Below, one piece after another: positions 36,518-48,202 of a stretch of DNA of 64,000 nucleotides (position 1 is the stretch's first letter; each line of letters opens with the position of its first letter). The stretch lies in the NCBI RefSeq assembly GCF_018860755.1, contig NZ_JAHKPW010000070.1, positions 92,204 through 156,203 on the forward strand. The letters run 5' to 3'. This DNA is from Colwellia sp. D2M02. Lineage in GTDB: Bacteria; Pseudomonadota; Gammaproteobacteria; Enterobacterales; Alteromonadaceae. The position numbers were made by a program, and so were the translations under genes. The notes under the pieces are model-generated. The model made no database searches, was not told the origin of the DNA, and worked only from the letters and a program-made list of their open reading frames with translations.

Positions 36518-39500
36518 ATGAAAAACCATCCCTCATTTGCATTATTTGAAGAGCAATTAGCTAATAACATCCTTATTCTTGATGGTGCTATGGGCACTAT
36601 GATCCAAGCGTACAAGTTTGAAGAGCAGGATTTTCGCGCAGAGCGTTTTGCTGATTGGCATACCGATGTAAAAGGCAATAACGATATGTTAGTGCTAACA
36701 CAACCTGAGGTGATTAAAGCAATCCATCTTGAGTATTTAGAAGCCGGTGCCGATATTCTTGAAACCAATACGTTTAATGCAACCACTATTGCCATGGCTG
36801 ATTATGACATGGAAGAGTACAGTGCTGAAATTAACCGTGTTGCAGCACAAATAGCGCGTGAAGCAGCAGACGAATACAATAAGAAAACGCCAGATCGTCC
36901 GCGCTTTGTGGCAGGCGTTTTAGGTCCAACAAACCGCACTTGTTCAATATCTCCTGATGTAAATGATCCTGCGTTTCGTAACGTTACCTTTGATGAATTA
37001 AAAGATGCTTATATCGAGTCTACCTTAGCGTTAATTGAAGGCGGCAGTGACATTATTCTAATCGAAACAATTTTCGATACCCTGAATGCTAAAGCAGCAA
37101 TTTTTGCCGTAGAAACAGTGTTTGACCAACTTGGTCAGCGTTTACCTGTAATGATTTCAGGTACTATTACCGATGCCTCAGGTCGTACCTTATCAGGACA
37201 AACAACCGAAGCATTTTATAATTCTTTACGCCATGCTAAGCCAGTATCATTTGGCTTAAACTGTGCGTTAGGCCCAGTTGAACTTCGTCAATACGTTGCT
37301 GAATTAAGCCGTATTTGTGATGTTGCTGTTTCTGCTCACCCTAATGCAGGTTTGCCTAATGCTTTTGGTGAGTACGACTTTACTGTAGAAGACATGAACA
37401 CCCATGTCGTCGAGTGGTCTCAATCAGGTTTTTTAAATATTATTGGTGGCTGTTGTGGTACAACGCCTGCTCATATTCGAGGTATGGCTGAAAGTGTTGC
37501 TAATGTTAAACCGCGTACAATTAAGCCACGAGAAATTGCTTGTCGTTTGTCGGGGTTAGAAGCATTAACCATTCAAGAAGATAGTTTGTTTGTTAACGTA
37601 GGCGAGCGTACCAACGTAACAGGCTCTGCTATGTTCAAGCGTTTAATCGTTGAAGAAAATTATGAGCAAGCAATTGCTGTTGCACTACAGCAAGTAGAAA
37701 ACGGCGCACAAATTATTGATATTAATATGGATGAGGGCATGCTCGATTCAAAAACCGCGATGGTGCGCTTTTTGAACTTAATTGCTGGCGAACCAGATAT
37801 CGCTAAAGTGCCAATTATGATCGACTCTTCTAAATGGGACATTATTGAAGCGGGTTTAAAGTGCATTCAAGGTAAGGGCATCGTTAACTCAATTAGCTTA
37901 AAAGAAGGGGAAGAAAACTTCCGTCAACAAGCTGAGTTATTGCGTCGCTACGGTGCGGCGGTTATTGTGATGGCGTTTGATGAAGAAGGCCAAGCCGATA
38001 CGCGCGAACGTAAATATGAAATTTGTCATCGTGCTTATCACATTTTGGTAGACGAAATAGGTTACCCAGCAGAAGATATTATTTTTGATCCTAATATTTT
38101 TGCTGTCGCCACTGGTATTGAAGAGCATAATAATTACGCGGTAGATTTTATTGAAGCCGTTGACGACATTAAGAAAAACTTACCGCATGCGATGATTTCT
38201 GGTGGCGTTTCTAACGTTTCGTTCTCGTTTAGAGGTAACAACCCTGTGCGTGAAGCTATTCACGCAGTGTTTTTATACTACGCCATTAAAAATGGTATGG
38301 ACATGGGTATTGTAAACGCAGGCCAATTAGCCATTTATTCAGACTTGCCTGAGAAACTAAAACAAGCCGTAGAAGATGTTATTCAAAACAGTGATGACGG
38401 CGCCACCGAACGTTTACTAGATATTGCTCAAGAATACCATGGTCAAGCGGGTGGCCAAGTTGCTAAAGCTGATTTAGCTTGGCGTGAGCTACCAATTAGT
38501 GAACGCCTCGCTCATGCCTTAGTTAAAGGTATTAATGAATTTATTATTGAAGATACTGAAGAAGCCCGCTTAGCCGCCGAAAAACCTCTCGATGTTATTG
38601 AAGGACCGTTAATGGACGGTATGAATGTTGTTGGTGATTTATTTGGTGCGGGTGAAATGTTTTTACCACAAGTGGTAAAATCAGCACGTGTTATGAAACA
38701 AGCGGTTGCTCATTTAAATCCTTTTATTGAAGCGGCTAAAACCGAAGCAAGCAGTAACGGTAAAGTATTATTAGCAACGGTAAAAGGTGACGTACACGAT
38801 ATTGGTAAAAACATTGTTGGGGTTGTTTTACAGTGTAATAACTATGACATTATTGATCTTGGCGTTATGGTTTCTTGTGAAGAAATTTTACGAGTTGCCA
38901 AAGAAGAAAACGTCGACATTATCGGTTTATCAGGTTTAATTACACCGTCATTGGATGAAATGGTACATGTTGCTAAAGAGATGAAGCGTACTGGACTTAA
39001 ATTACCTTTATTAATTGGCGGTGCAACAACATCTAAAGCGCATACTGCAGTTAAAATTGAACCACAATACGACGAGCCTGTTGTTTATGTTTCTAACGCT
39101 TCGCGCGCGGTTTCTGTTGTTAGTAACTTATTATCAAAAGAACATAAAGCGGCATTTTTTGAAAGTACTAAAGAAGAGTACGTGCGTGTTCGTGAACGCC
39201 ATTATAAAAAAGGTCCTCGCTCTAGTTTAATTAGCCTTGAAGATGCTCGAGCTAACGCGACAAAAATTAATTTTGACGATTACACCCCGAAAAAACCGAA
39301 TAAACTCGGTGTTACTGTGCTTGATGATATTGATTTAAATGAGGTAAGAAAATATATCGATTGGACGCCATTTTTCATGACATGGCAACTATCAGGTAAA
39401 TATCCACTTATTTTAAAGCACGAAGTAATTGGCACTGAAGCAACTAACTTATTTAATGACGCTAATGCGATGCTTGACGATGTTATTAACAATAAGAAAA

Positions 39501-40210
39501 TTTGTGCAAGAGCTGTTTTCGGGTTATTCCCAGCAAACAGTGTGCAAGATGATATTGAGCTTTACACCGATGAAAGCCGTAGTGAAAAGTTAATGCGTCT
39601 ACATCAGTTACGTCAACAAAGTAAAAAACCAGCAGGGCAGTTTAACCGTTGTCTTTCTGATTATATTGCACCCGTTGATTCGAATATTGAAGACTATATT
39701 GGGGCGTTTGCGGTCTCAGCAGGTTTTGGTGTTGAAGAGTTAGTGAAGGTTTATGATGCAGATCACGATGCTTACAACTCTATTTTATTGAAAGCGGTTG
39801 CTGACCGATTAGCTGAAGCGAGCGCTGAATATTTGCATGAAAAAATCCGTAAGGAATACTGGGGCTTTGCACCCGATGAAGACTTAGATAACGATGCGTT
39901 AATTCGCGAAAGCTACCAAGGAATTCGTCCTGCACCTGGTTATCCTGCTTGTCCTGAGCACACCGAAAAAGGTTTATTGTGGGAGTTACTCAATGTAAAA
40001 GAAAACATTGATATGGACCTTACTTCAAGCTATGCAATGTGGCCAGGTGCTGCGGTGAGTGGTTGGTATTTCTCTCACCCAGAGTCAAAATACTTTGCGG
40101 TAGCGAAACTAGCAAAAGATCAGGTGTTAGATTACGCTGCGCGTAAAGGGATGACAATAGAGCAAGCCGAGCGTTGGTTATCTGCCAACCTCGATTACGA
40201 GCCAGAATAA
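36518..40210 (+). CDS. metH: Cobalamin-dependent methionine synthase
   Basis: A 1230-residue enzyme that transfers the methyl group of 5-methyltetrahydrofolate to homocysteine through cobalamin. In order: homocysteine domain (GAMGTM; zinc Cys in NCALG and [11 protein letters not shown]), pterin domain ([12 protein letters not shown] start), cobalamin domain with the ligand motif [15 protein letters not shown], and a C-terminal reactivation domain binding S-adenosylmethionine ([15 protein letters not shown]). The length equals E. coli MetH (1227). No MetJ box is seen before it. Confidence 0.98.
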   Translation: MKNHPSFALFEEQLANNILILDGAMGTMIQAYKFEEQDFRAERFADWHTDVKGNNDMLVLTQPEVIKAIHLEYLEAGADILETNTFNATTIAMADYDMEEYSAEINRVAAQIAREAADEYNKKTPDRPRFVAGVLGPTNRTCSISPDVNDPAFRNVTFDELKDAYIESTLALIEGGSDIILIETIFDTLNAKAAIFAVETVFDQLGQRLPVMISGTITDASGRTLSGQTTEAFYNSLRHAKPVSFGLNCALGPVELRQYVAELSRICDVAVSAHPNAGLPNAFGEYDFTVEDMNTHVVEWSQSGFLNIIGGCCGTTPAHIRGMAESVANVKPRTIKPREIACRLSGLEALTIQEDSLFVNVGERTNVTGSAMFKRLIVEENYEQAIAVALQQVENGAQIIDINMDEGMLDSKTAMVRFLNLIAGEPDIAKVPIMIDSSKWDIIEAGLKCIQGKGIVNSISLKEGEENFRQQAELLRRYGAAVIVMAFDEEGQADTRERKYEICHRAYHILVDEIGYPAEDIIFDPNIFAVATGIEEHNNYAVDFIEAVDDIKKNLPHAMISGGVSNVSFSFRGNNPVREAIHAVFLYYAIKNGMDMGIVNAGQLAIYSDLPEKLKQAVEDVIQNSDDGATERLLDIAQEYHGQAGGQVAKADLAWRELPISERLAHALVKGINEFIIEDTEEARLAAEKPLDVIEGPLMDGMNVVGDLFGAGEMFLPQVVKSARVMKQAVAHLNPFIEAAKTEASSNGKVLLATVKGDVHDIGKNIVGVVLQCNNYDIIDLGVMVSCEEILRVAKEENVDIIGLSGLITPSLDEMVHVAKEMKRTGLKLPLLIGGATTSKAHTAVKIEPQYDEPVVYVSNASRAVSVVSNLLSKEHKAAFFESTKEEYVRVRERHYKKGPRSSLISLEDARANATKINFDDYTPKKPNKLGVTVLDDIDLNEVRKYIDWTPFFMTWQLSGKYPLILKHEVIGTEATNLFNDANAMLDDVINNKKICARAVFGLFPANSVQDDIELYTDESRSEKLMRLHQLRQQSKKPAGQFNRCLSDYIAPVDSNIEDYIGAFAVSAGFGVEELVKVYDADHDAYNSILLKAVADRLAEASAEYLHEKIRKEYWGFAPDEDLDNDALIRESYQGIRPAPGYPACPEHTEKGLLWELLNVKENIDMDLTSSYAMWPGAAVSGWYFSHPESKYFAVAKLAKDQVLDYAARKGMTIEQAERWLSANLDYEPE

Positions 40211-40247
40211 CCACAAGCTCGCTCGAGTTATTCTATTAAATAAACTT

Positions 40248-40282
40248 AAAAGGCTTCATTATAGTAAATAATGAAGCCTTTT
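40248..40282. terminator. Terminator between metH and hpf
   Basis: A 15-bp stem (AAAAGGCTTCATTAT / ATAATGAAGCCTTTT) with loop AGTAA and T-tract. It follows metH and may also serve the convergent hpf transcript. Confidence 0.9.
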
Positions 40283-40370
40283 TTGTGAGCTATAAGCTTA
40301 TAAAACAATGCGATTATGAAAGCTGAGCAGGTATTTTATGCTCCTGAATTTAATCGCTATTAGTTAATAC

Positions 40371-40706
40371 TTAACTTGACTGATATAAGTCTGTTTGCGG
40401 TACAACAAACTTATCATGGAATTTGGCTGATAAAACACCTTTACGACGAGCAAGGGCTACTTGGAGTTTTTTAGCAACTTTAGCGATAGCTACATACAAC
40501 TGCTTATCGGACGCGTTAACGGTAACTTGTTCTCCTTCATACAGGGTTGTTACTTCAAGTTTTTGCTGATGCGGCTCAACGGTAATGGTTGAATTTAGCG
40601 TCATTATTGACGGATAATGCTTAGAGATTTTTGCAAACTTATTCTCGATAGACTGCTTGATACCTTCAGTGATTTCAACGTGGTGTCCAGAAATTTTAAT
40701 TTTCAT
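40371..40706 (-). CDS. hpf: Ribosome hibernation promoting factor (short HPF / RaiA family)
   Basis: A 111-residue protein that binds the 30S decoding region in stationary phase. The beta-alpha-beta-beta-beta-alpha pattern is visible: MKIKISGHHVEITEGIKQSIENKFAKI, then EVTTLYEGEQVTVNASDKQLYVAIAKVAKKLQ. Length fits the short class (E. coli HPF 95, RaiA 113). No rpoN or PTS genes adjoin it, unlike in E. coli, so it may be a paralogue. Confidence 0.85.
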   Translation of the reverse strand: MKIKISGHHVEITEGIKQSIENKFAKISKHYPSIMTLNSTITVEPHQQKLEVTTLYEGEQVTVNASDKQLYVAIAKVAKKLQVALARRKGVLSAKFHDKFVVPQTDLYQSS

Positions 40707-40972
40707 AGTCGTACCTCTTTAATTATCTTTCACTTGTTTTTAACTCTGTTTACATCTTCATATTCCTCCTTCATTCATAAAAATGCAACAATAAAATGTT
40801 AGTTAATTGCAATTAAATGTAACCACTTTTTTAAAAAAAATGGGTAAATAAAGGAGGGGTAAAAGTAAGTGATTATTCAACTCGCCACTATCATTTAATG
40901 TTAAATATACAGAAAACATGATAAATTGATTCGTTGATTGTTTAATACGCGACTAATTTTTAAAGGATTAAA

Positions 40973-43900
40973 ATGAAAACTGGAAACTACGGACCTATAT
41001 CTTTATTTATGCAATTTTTGTTATTCATTTATTGCACTTCTGCTGCGGCAGGTAATCCATTAACGCTTAGTCATAATCAAACTGATTTACCTAAAGTAAA
41101 GCTAATTAAGCAGTGGGCTGAAGAGGGCGTCAATATTGGCGACTCTGGTTTTTATACTGCTGATTTAGACGGGGATGGCATAAAAGAAGTCATTTATGGT
41201 AGCTCTTCAAATAGTGGCTCCCTTAACACAAAAATTTCAATACTAAGGGAAGCCCGCCGTAATGAAAGTGGATCTCCGGATAAGTATGAAATTACTGAAC
41301 AGCTGCAATTGCCAGAAAATAAAGAGTTTTTTAGTATTAATGGCTTTTATGATGAAGTCACTGATAATCATTATTTAGTGGTTGTTTCAGCGTTAAGTGA
41401 AGTACATGTTTTTAACTTAACGGCACAGTTATACTTAACAAAAATTGACAATGTAACGGCAGAATATATCGATTTTTCGGATATTAATAATGATAAACAG
41501 ACTGACTTATTACTGATATCTGAACAAGCACTAATCAGTGTTGACGTTAGTACTTGGCAAGTTAGAAAAAATTACGAGTTTCCAGCAGAAAAACTCATAG
41601 ATAACAACTTTATGGCATTCCAGTTTGGCCATTTTTTAGATAAAAACTATATTGATATTGCTTTTACTAGCGGTAATGTTTATCGAGATAAAGAAGGGGA
41701 AGCTGAGCAAGTTTGGACAATTGAAAAATCAGCAAGTTATAACGTCGCTCACGATGTTAATAATGACGGCTTAGATGAACTTGTTGGCAGAAAATGCACT
41801 TTAGATGTTCTAAATAGAGTTTATATATTACCTGAAGGTAAAAGTGATATAGATAGTATCTGTGATGATAAGAGGTATAAGCTTACATCTTTGATTGACC
41901 CTGCAACGGGGAGTTTAATTCAATTTCATAAAGAGCAAGACTTAGTAGAACCAAGGTCAGGAACTGTCATCGGTACAAACACCATCACATGGCAAGAAAA
42001 AGCATATGCAGGTCCTAAATATATACAGCAAGGCTCTGCACACTCAACTCGTTACAGTTTATCTAATTATGCTGTTGATGATATTGATAATGATGGTTTG
42101 TTTGAGGTTATAGCAATATCAAATGAGTATAACTTAACTCGAGATGAAACCATGATGATTACAGGAACCAGTTGGTTAGGTGCCACTTGGCTTTTACATC
42201 GTAATTTTTATGGTTCTGATAGTAAAGCGAGTAAAAGTTATGCATTAGGTATTCTTGAAGATACTGGTGATGTTGAATTATTAGAAAGTAGTTTTCAAAA
42301 ATACTATATTCAATCTCTGCAATATTCTCACTGGGTAGACTATGCCGATCCCATTTTATCTCGTTTTAATACTGAGAGTTTAATAACAACGTGGATACCT
42401 AATTCCACGAAATATGATTACTTAGAGATAGCTGACACCACTGGAAATGGTGATAATAATCTAATCTGCTCATATAGCTACGGAAAACAAATTTCTAAAA
42501 GTATGTCTATTTGCTTTAAAGAAGTGAACTCTTGGACCGGAGTTCATTCTTGGAGTGATGTTGGTTTTAACATTGATGATATCCACATTGTAGACATAGA
42601 TGGTGATGCTATAAACGATATTGTTGTACTTAGCCAAGACGCTTATTCATCACAAGATTATCGTATCAGCATTAAACAAGCTGGCAGTCAAATAAAGTAC
42701 CAAACAGAAATAAAGGGGAGCGATGTTGTAGGTACATTGAACACTTTACATGCTTTGGATTTTAACAATGATGGTATGAAGGAAGTGGTACTGAGTGACC
42801 ATGATAACTTGTTCATTTATTGGCTAGAGGAGAGTCGAATAGAAAAGTTTACTTTTGTAGGCTTTGGTAATTACAGCTCTACAATTCTGAATGCACAGAC
42901 TAAGCTATTAAGTACTAATGCTAAAGGTGAATTAGTATCGTTTAACCAGAATATAGAGCCGTCAAAAATAACACAAATATGTGATAGTTTTGCGACGCAC
43001 CTTTCTGTAAATGATAACAATCAACTCTATTATATTTGTGACAATCAACTTGGTGTTTTTGACTTAGAAACCAATACCCTTTTGCATGAACAGTTACTTG
43101 TTGATAGCCCAAACCGTGTTCAAATCCTACATACAGATACACTCTCTTATTTACTTACCTTTACTGGTAACAAACGAGCGCTTTACAAAGTTGACTTAAA
43201 CGGCTCTGAAATAATGAGTCTTGATGACCTAAAGTTAACTACGAAAAGCGCTACAGTTGTTGAAGGCGAGTTAATTAGCACGGGTAATGTCGAGCTACAT
43301 GGTGTTTACGTTCATTCAGCTCCTCAATTTGGTAAAGTAAATTTTACCAATAGATCTAAAGGTATGTTTACTTACACACCACTGACTGGTTTTGCTGGTG
43401 TCGATGAGTTTACTGTGGCGACTATAAATCATCAGGGTAAGTCAGTTCAGGCTAACGTATCTATTACAGTGACAAATAACCCACCCACAATAGCTAGCAA
43501 AAACTTCTCAACTCATTGGAATAAAGAAATAATAGGTCAATTATCTGCTGAGGATATTGATAATGATACTCTTGAATTCAGCATTATTTCACAACCGAGT
43601 ACAGGTACTGTTCGCTTTATTGATGCTGCGAGTGGCCAGTTTGAGTATAAACCTGAATTAACTGAATTAGGCGCCGTTACTTTTACAGTAAAAGTAAATG
43701 ATGGTATAGATGATTCACAGCCTGCGACGATCACTATTGCGCACACTAATACACTACCCTCGATTCAAGCTTTTAAGAAAACTGTACTATATAACGATAT
43801 TGTTACAGAGCAGCTACTAGCATCGGATGTTGATAACGACGTGTTAACTTTTCAATTAGTCGAAGGTGCAAACATAGGCAATATTCAACTTAATTCAGCT

Positions 43901-44134
43901 ACAGGTGTATTAACTTATGTTCCTTCTGATGCTGGAGACTATCAAGAAAATATAGGCGTTCGAGTCTATGATGGCTTAGATTACTCAGAAGAGGTGATAA
44001 TACAAATAATAGTACAGGGTAAAGTACAGCTTCCAGAAGATAAAAAATCAAGTGGCGGTACTATGTCGATCTTTATATGGTTATTGTTCATTCGTTGGGT
44101 TTATGACTTAAGAGTCAAAGGTTATAAAGCTTAA
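40973..44134 (+). CDS. Large exported protein with FG-GAP and cadherin-like domains
   Basis: A 1053-residue surface or secreted protein. The signal peptide ends around ASAAAG. FG-GAP Ca-binding motifs recur (ADLDGDGIKEVIYG, VNNDGLDEL, DIDNDGLFEVIAI, DIDGDAINDIVVL, DFNNDGMKEVVLS), suggesting an integrin-like beta-propeller of about 30-760. Three cadherin/VCBS-like Ig domains follow (about 760-1035; NNPPTIA, FTVKVNDGIDDSQ, GVRVYDGLDYSEE). The end is KKSSGGTMSIFIWLLFIRWVYDLRVKG, a Gly-Gly plus hydrophobic helix plus basic tail as in GlyGly-CTERM sorting signals. Function is unknown, adhesion plausible. Confidence 0.8.
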   Translation: MKTGNYGPISLFMQFLLFIYCTSAAAGNPLTLSHNQTDLPKVKLIKQWAEEGVNIGDSGFYTADLDGDGIKEVIYGSSSNSGSLNTKISILREARRNESGSPDKYEITEQLQLPENKEFFSINGFYDEVTDNHYLVVVSALSEVHVFNLTAQLYLTKIDNVTAEYIDFSDINNDKQTDLLLISEQALISVDVSTWQVRKNYEFPAEKLIDNNFMAFQFGHFLDKNYIDIAFTSGNVYRDKEGEAEQVWTIEKSASYNVAHDVNNDGLDELVGRKCTLDVLNRVYILPEGKSDIDSICDDKRYKLTSLIDPATGSLIQFHKEQDLVEPRSGTVIGTNTITWQEKAYAGPKYIQQGSAHSTRYSLSNYAVDDIDNDGLFEVIAISNEYNLTRDETMMITGTSWLGATWLLHRNFYGSDSKASKSYALGILEDTGDVELLESSFQKYYIQSLQYSHWVDYADPILSRFNTESLITTWIPNSTKYDYLEIADTTGNGDNNLICSYSYGKQISKSMSICFKEVNSWTGVHSWSDVGFNIDDIHIVDIDGDAINDIVVLSQDAYSSQDYRISIKQAGSQIKYQTEIKGSDVVGTLNTLHALDFNNDGMKEVVLSDHDNLFIYWLEESRIEKFTFVGFGNYSSTILNAQTKLLSTNAKGELVSFNQNIEPSKITQICDSFATHLSVNDNNQLYYICDNQLGVFDLETNTLLHEQLLVDSPNRVQILHTDTLSYLLTFTGNKRALYKVDLNGSEIMSLDDLKLTTKSATVVEGELISTGNVELHGVYVHSAPQFGKVNFTNRSKGMFTYTPLTGFAGVDEFTVATINHQGKSVQANVSITVTNNPPTIASKNFSTHWNKEIIGQLSAEDIDNDTLEFSIISQPSTGTVRFIDAASGQFEYKPELTELGAVTFTVKVNDGIDDSQPATITIAHTNTLPSIQAFKKTVLYNDIVTEQLLASDVDNDVLTFQLVEGANIGNIQLNSATGVLTYVPSDAGDYQENIGVRVYDGLDYSEEVIIQIIVQGKVQLPEDKKSSGGTMSIFIWLLFIRWVYDLRVKGYKA

Positions 44135-44180
44135 ATTCTATAGCGCCTTGAGTTAATTGAATTATGCATAAATAGCTAAT

Positions 44181-44215
44181 AAAAAGGGAAAATAACAGTG
44201 TTATTTTCCCTTTTT
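44181..44215. terminator. Bidirectional terminator
   Basis: A perfect 16-bp stem (AAAAAGGGAAAATAAC / GTTATTTTCCCTTTTT) with loop AGT, between convergent genes. It has A/T tracts on both flanks. Confidence 0.93.
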
Positions 44216-44288
44216 ACTAAACGTGATTAATCATCATTTACTCGGATTTAATTCGAGCTAATATCGATAGAGCTACAATAAATACATC

Positions 44289-46571
44289 TTATTGTTTAAA
44301 ATGCCTACCAAAGAAATCCATGATAGTCGTATTTAAATGTAGCTTCACTTTTTTACCGCGCATGCTGTGTTTACTGCCAGGGTAAGTCATTAATTCAAAT
44401 ATTTTATTCTCATCTTGCATTGCTTTGATTAATTTTGTGGTGTTGGTAAATAGCACATTATCATCAGCCATTCCATGATAAACCATTAGTGGGCCATTTA
44501 AACCTGAAATGTAAGGGAATACGCTGCTTTGCTCATAGCCTTGAGCGTTCACTTGAGGGTGGTTTAAATAGCGTTCAGTGTAATGAGTGTCATATAACAG
44601 CCAATCGGTAACAGGTGCGCCGCTAACGCCTGCTTTAAAGTAATCGCCAGCTTTAAACATGGTCATTAATGCCATATAACCACCGTATGAGTGACCATAA
44701 ATACCAATACGTTCTTTATCTACGTACGGTAGAGTATGTAAAAATTTAACACCGGTAATTTGGTCGTTAACTTCAATATCACCTAACTTTTCATAAATAG
44801 GAAACTCAAAGGCAGTACCACGATAGTTTGAACCACGGTTATCAAGTTGGTACACAATGTAGCCTTGTTGCACCATGTATTGAATCATATCTGCGCCTTG
44901 CCATTTATTAGTAACGCGCTGAGCATGTGGACCGCCGTACACTTTAACAATTACTGGGTATTTGGTACCCGGTTGCATGTTCTTTGGTTTGTAAAGTTTA
45001 TAAAATAAAGTTGCTTGCCCGTCATCTGATTTCAATGAGCCGAATTCAGGCATAACAATGTCGTTGTAGTAAGGTGCTACAGGGTGGTTGTTAGTCACTT
45101 TGTTTTCAGCTAGCCAAGTAATGTGCTTACCATTTTTCTCGTGTAAACTGACTTGCGTTGGTGTTTCTATGTTCGAGAAGCTATCAATAAAGTTGCCACC
45201 TTTTGCAGCAAAGCTAATGCTGTGAAAACCATTACGTTTTGTTAAACGCTGTACTTGCTCTGGTGATTTGCCAGCAAGTGGTACTTTATATAAATGACGC
45301 TCTAATGGGGTGTCTGCTCGACCAGTGAAATAAATCCAGCCATTCTTTTCGTCAACATATTTTAATGAATCAACAACCCAAGAACCTTTAGTAAGTTGTG
45401 CAATAAGCTTACCGTTAAGGTCAAAATGGTATAAGTGTTTGAAGCCATCGCGCTCTGATGCCCAAATAAAAGATTTGTTATCTTTTAAAAAATATAAGTC
45501 TTTATGTAGGTTTAACCAATGCGTTGACTGTTCGGTTAATAAGGTTTTTTGCTTACGCTTTTTAAGGTTGTAGGTCTTTAAAATCAGTTCTTTTTGATCT
45601 CTACTTTGCCACTGATAAGATAAGTTTTCGCTATCGGCTAACCATTTTACTCTAGGGATATAAATATCCTTGTTGTCACCAGTGTCAATAAAGCGTGTTT
45701 TTTTACCTTTAATATCAGTAACTGCAAGCTGAATATGCACATTATTAGTGCCAGTGGCAGGGTAACGTTGTTCAATTAATTCAATGTTCTCAGCGTAGAT
45801 TTCGTTGCGAATAACGGTTTGTACCGGTGATTCATCAACACGTAAAAAAGCGAGGTGTTTTTCATCAGGTGACCACCAATAGCCCGTCATTCGTCCCATT
45901 TCTTCTTGGGCAACAAACTCGCTCATGCCATTTTTGATAACGCCACCGCCATCTTTGGTGAGTTGACGTTCATTATTCGAACTTATATGGCGGACATAAA
46001 GGTTTTGCTCTCGAATGTAAGAAACATAATTTCCTTTTGGAGAGAATTTTACATCGGTTTCAAAGCCTTCAGTTTGCGTTAAACGTTTCGAGGTTTTAGT
46101 GGCAATGTGATAATAATAGATGTCACCATTTAGTGGAAATAGCAAGGCAGTGCCATCTGCCGAAAACTGATATTCCATAATACCAAAGCCATACATTCGT
46201 TGGCGTTCACGACGTGCTTTCTCTTCGTCAGATAAGGTTTCAGTACCACTAAAAAGGGCTTGTGAGTCAACCAACAGCTTGTTTTCTTTGCTCGCTAAAT
46301 TGTACTCCCATAAGTCGTAACGGTGTAAATCATCGGCTTTACCTTGTAAATAGGTCACGCGATTACCATCAGGTGAGAATTTTAATGACTTGGGTGTTTG
46401 CCCGTTTAATGAAGGCGCGCTGAAAATTCTTTCTATAGTTAATTTTTTTTCGCTTTCAGCAGTAATGCTGGCTGATGTTGCTAACTCATTAGATTCAGCA
46501 GCATAGGCACTTAATGGTAATATTAAAGAGCAAGTTAGAGTGAGTAGTGCTTTTTTTACAGTAAATTTCAT
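44289..46571 (-). CDS. S9 family peptidase, dipeptidyl-peptidase IV-like
   Basis: A 760-residue exported serine peptidase that releases dipeptides from N-termini, usually after Pro or Ala. The signal peptide ends AYAAE. The N-terminal beta-propeller (about 35-500, DPPIV_N) contains FVAQEEMGRMTGYWWSPD, with the double-Glu motif that binds the peptide amino end in DPP-IV. The C-terminal hydrolase has nucleophile GHSYGG (about 637), and the acidic (MADDNVLF) and His (GSKHSM) members of the triad. Location and length fit periplasmic DPP-IV of Alteromonadales. Confidence 0.93.
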   Translation of the reverse strand: MKFTVKKALLTLTCSLILPLSAYAAESNELATSASITAESEKKLTIERIFSAPSLNGQTPKSLKFSPDGNRVTYLQGKADDLHRYDLWEYNLASKENKLLVDSQALFSGTETLSDEEKARRERQRMYGFGIMEYQFSADGTALLFPLNGDIYYYHIATKTSKRLTQTEGFETDVKFSPKGNYVSYIREQNLYVRHISSNNERQLTKDGGGVIKNGMSEFVAQEEMGRMTGYWWSPDEKHLAFLRVDESPVQTVIRNEIYAENIELIEQRYPATGTNNVHIQLAVTDIKGKKTRFIDTGDNKDIYIPRVKWLADSENLSYQWQSRDQKELILKTYNLKKRKQKTLLTEQSTHWLNLHKDLYFLKDNKSFIWASERDGFKHLYHFDLNGKLIAQLTKGSWVVDSLKYVDEKNGWIYFTGRADTPLERHLYKVPLAGKSPEQVQRLTKRNGFHSISFAAKGGNFIDSFSNIETPTQVSLHEKNGKHITWLAENKVTNNHPVAPYYNDIVMPEFGSLKSDDGQATLFYKLYKPKNMQPGTKYPVIVKVYGGPHAQRVTNKWQGADMIQYMVQQGYIVYQLDNRGSNYRGTAFEFPIYEKLGDIEVNDQITGVKFLHTLPYVDKERIGIYGHSYGGYMALMTMFKAGDYFKAGVSGAPVTDWLLYDTHYTERYLNHPQVNAQGYEQSSVFPYISGLNGPLMVYHGMADDNVLFTNTTKLIKAMQDENKIFELMTYPGSKHSMRGKKVKLHLNTTIMDFFGRHFKQ

Positions 46572-46656
46572 AAATAGATTTCAGTTTTTAAATGTTTGAT
46601 GAATATTGTTATTTTGCAAATAGCTGCTTAGTATTTTAGCTCGGGAGCCGTTATAG

Positions 46657-48018
46657 TTAAATCACTTCAAGGGCATCACTTAGCTTTCTTACGCCAATAA
46701 CTTCCATATCAGGAATGGGTTGCTTTGGCATATTATTAAAAGGCACTATAGCACGCTTGAAGCCATGTTTAGCGGCCTCATTAATACGTTCTTGTCCACT
46801 TGGAACTGGGCGTATTTCACCCGAAAGACCCACTTCGCCAAAAATAACTAAGTCTTGCGGCAGTTCAGTGTTTTTAAAGCTTGATACTAATGCCAAAATT
46901 AAGGCTAAATCAATACTTGTTTCGGTCACTTTAACGCCACCGACAACATTGACAAAAACATCTTGGTCGTTTAGTTGCAAACCACCATGTCGATGTAATA
47001 TTGCGAGTAACATTGACAACCTGTTTTGATCAGCGCCTACGGCAACACGTCTTGGATTACCTAATGCGGAATGATCAACCAGCGCCTGAATCTCAATTAA
47101 TAATGGCCGCGTTCCTTCCCATAATACCATAACGACACTGCCGGGTGTTTGCTCATCACTTCTGCTGAGAAAAATAGCTGACGGGTTTTTAACTTCTTTT
47201 AAACCGGCCCCAGTCATGGCAAATACACCTAGCTCATTGACAGCACCAAAACGGTTTTTATTACCACGTAAAGTACGGTAACGAGAGTCGGCGGTACCTT
47301 CAAGCATAATAGAACAATCAATACAGTGTTCTAGTACTTTAGGGCCAGCCAGTGAACCATCTTTGGTTACATGGCCAACCAGTAACATCGCTACGTGATG
47401 CTGCTTAGCAAAACGGGTTAAATACGCGGCGCTTTCTCGAACTTGTGAGACACTCCCCGGCGCTGATTGAATATCACTCATGTGCATTACTTGAATTGAG
47501 TCAATAACCATAATGCGCGGCTTTTCTTTTGCGGCGATATTACAAATATTTTCGACGCTAGTTTCAGATAACATTTGCAATTTATTGGTAGGTAGCCCTA
47601 AGCGTTTTGCTCGCATAGCTACCTGCTGCAATGATTCTTCACCGGTAACATACAGTGCTGGCATTTGCTCAGCTAAAGTACACATGGTTTGTAATAATAA
47701 GGTACTTTTACCTGCGCCAGGCTCTCCACCAATTAAAATGGCACTGCCAGGTACAATACCGCCGCCAAGTACGCGATCAAACTCGCTAAAAGCAGAGCTA
47801 AAACGAGGTAAGTCAGTTAAATCTATTGAATCTAAGGTTTGTACTTTGGCTTCTGTAGCACCCGCAAAACCGGCAAAGTTACCGCCGCGAGCTGGCGCTT
47901 TAGCTTGTCTAAACTCTGAAATGGTATTCCAAGCTTTGCAGTCGGTACATTGCCCCAACCAGCGAGCGTATTCTGAGCCGCAATCAGTACAAACATAAGC
48001 TGTTTTTGTTTTAGCCAT
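46657..48018 (-). CDS. radA: DNA repair protein RadA
   Basis: A 453-residue RecA-like branch-migration ATPase. The N-terminal zinc finger is CxxC...CxxC (YVCTDCGSEY and GQCTDCKAW). Walker A is GGEPGAGKSTLL (about 96-107). The KNRFG motif of RadA is present (LRGNKNRFGAVNELG). The Lon-like C-terminal domain follows (VFVNVVGGVKVTETSIDLAL). Length is normal (E. coli 460). Confidence 0.98.
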   Translation of the reverse strand: MAKTKTAYVCTDCGSEYARWLGQCTDCKAWNTISEFRQAKAPARGGNFAGFAGATEAKVQTLDSIDLTDLPRFSSAFSEFDRVLGGGIVPGSAILIGGEPGAGKSTLLLQTMCTLAEQMPALYVTGEESLQQVAMRAKRLGLPTNKLQMLSETSVENICNIAAKEKPRIMVIDSIQVMHMSDIQSAPGSVSQVRESAAYLTRFAKQHHVAMLLVGHVTKDGSLAGPKVLEHCIDCSIMLEGTADSRYRTLRGNKNRFGAVNELGVFAMTGAGLKEVKNPSAIFLSRSDEQTPGSVVMVLWEGTRPLLIEIQALVDHSALGNPRRVAVGADQNRLSMLLAILHRHGGLQLNDQDVFVNVVGGVKVTETSIDLALILALVSSFKNTELPQDLVIFGEVGLSGEIRPVPSGQERINEAAKHGFKRAIVPFNNMPKQPIPDMEVIGVRKLSDALEVI

Positions 48019-48202
48019 GTTAATCCTTTATTTTCTTTTATTATGCGAAGTAGCTGGTGTAATATTTGCTTAGTTAATAATCGTTATATTTTTGACGATT
48101 ATTAATGACTTATTGACAGTAAATTATAATGATTTTACTGTCATTGTCTAAGTTAAATAGTTGTGTCTATCTCCGTAGTTAAAATAATTAATAAGAATTT
48201 CT

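Noticed and set aside
36502-39492. Several minus-strand and out-of-frame ORFs inside metH
   Set aside because: They are shadows of the metH reading frame; metH explains the whole stretch.
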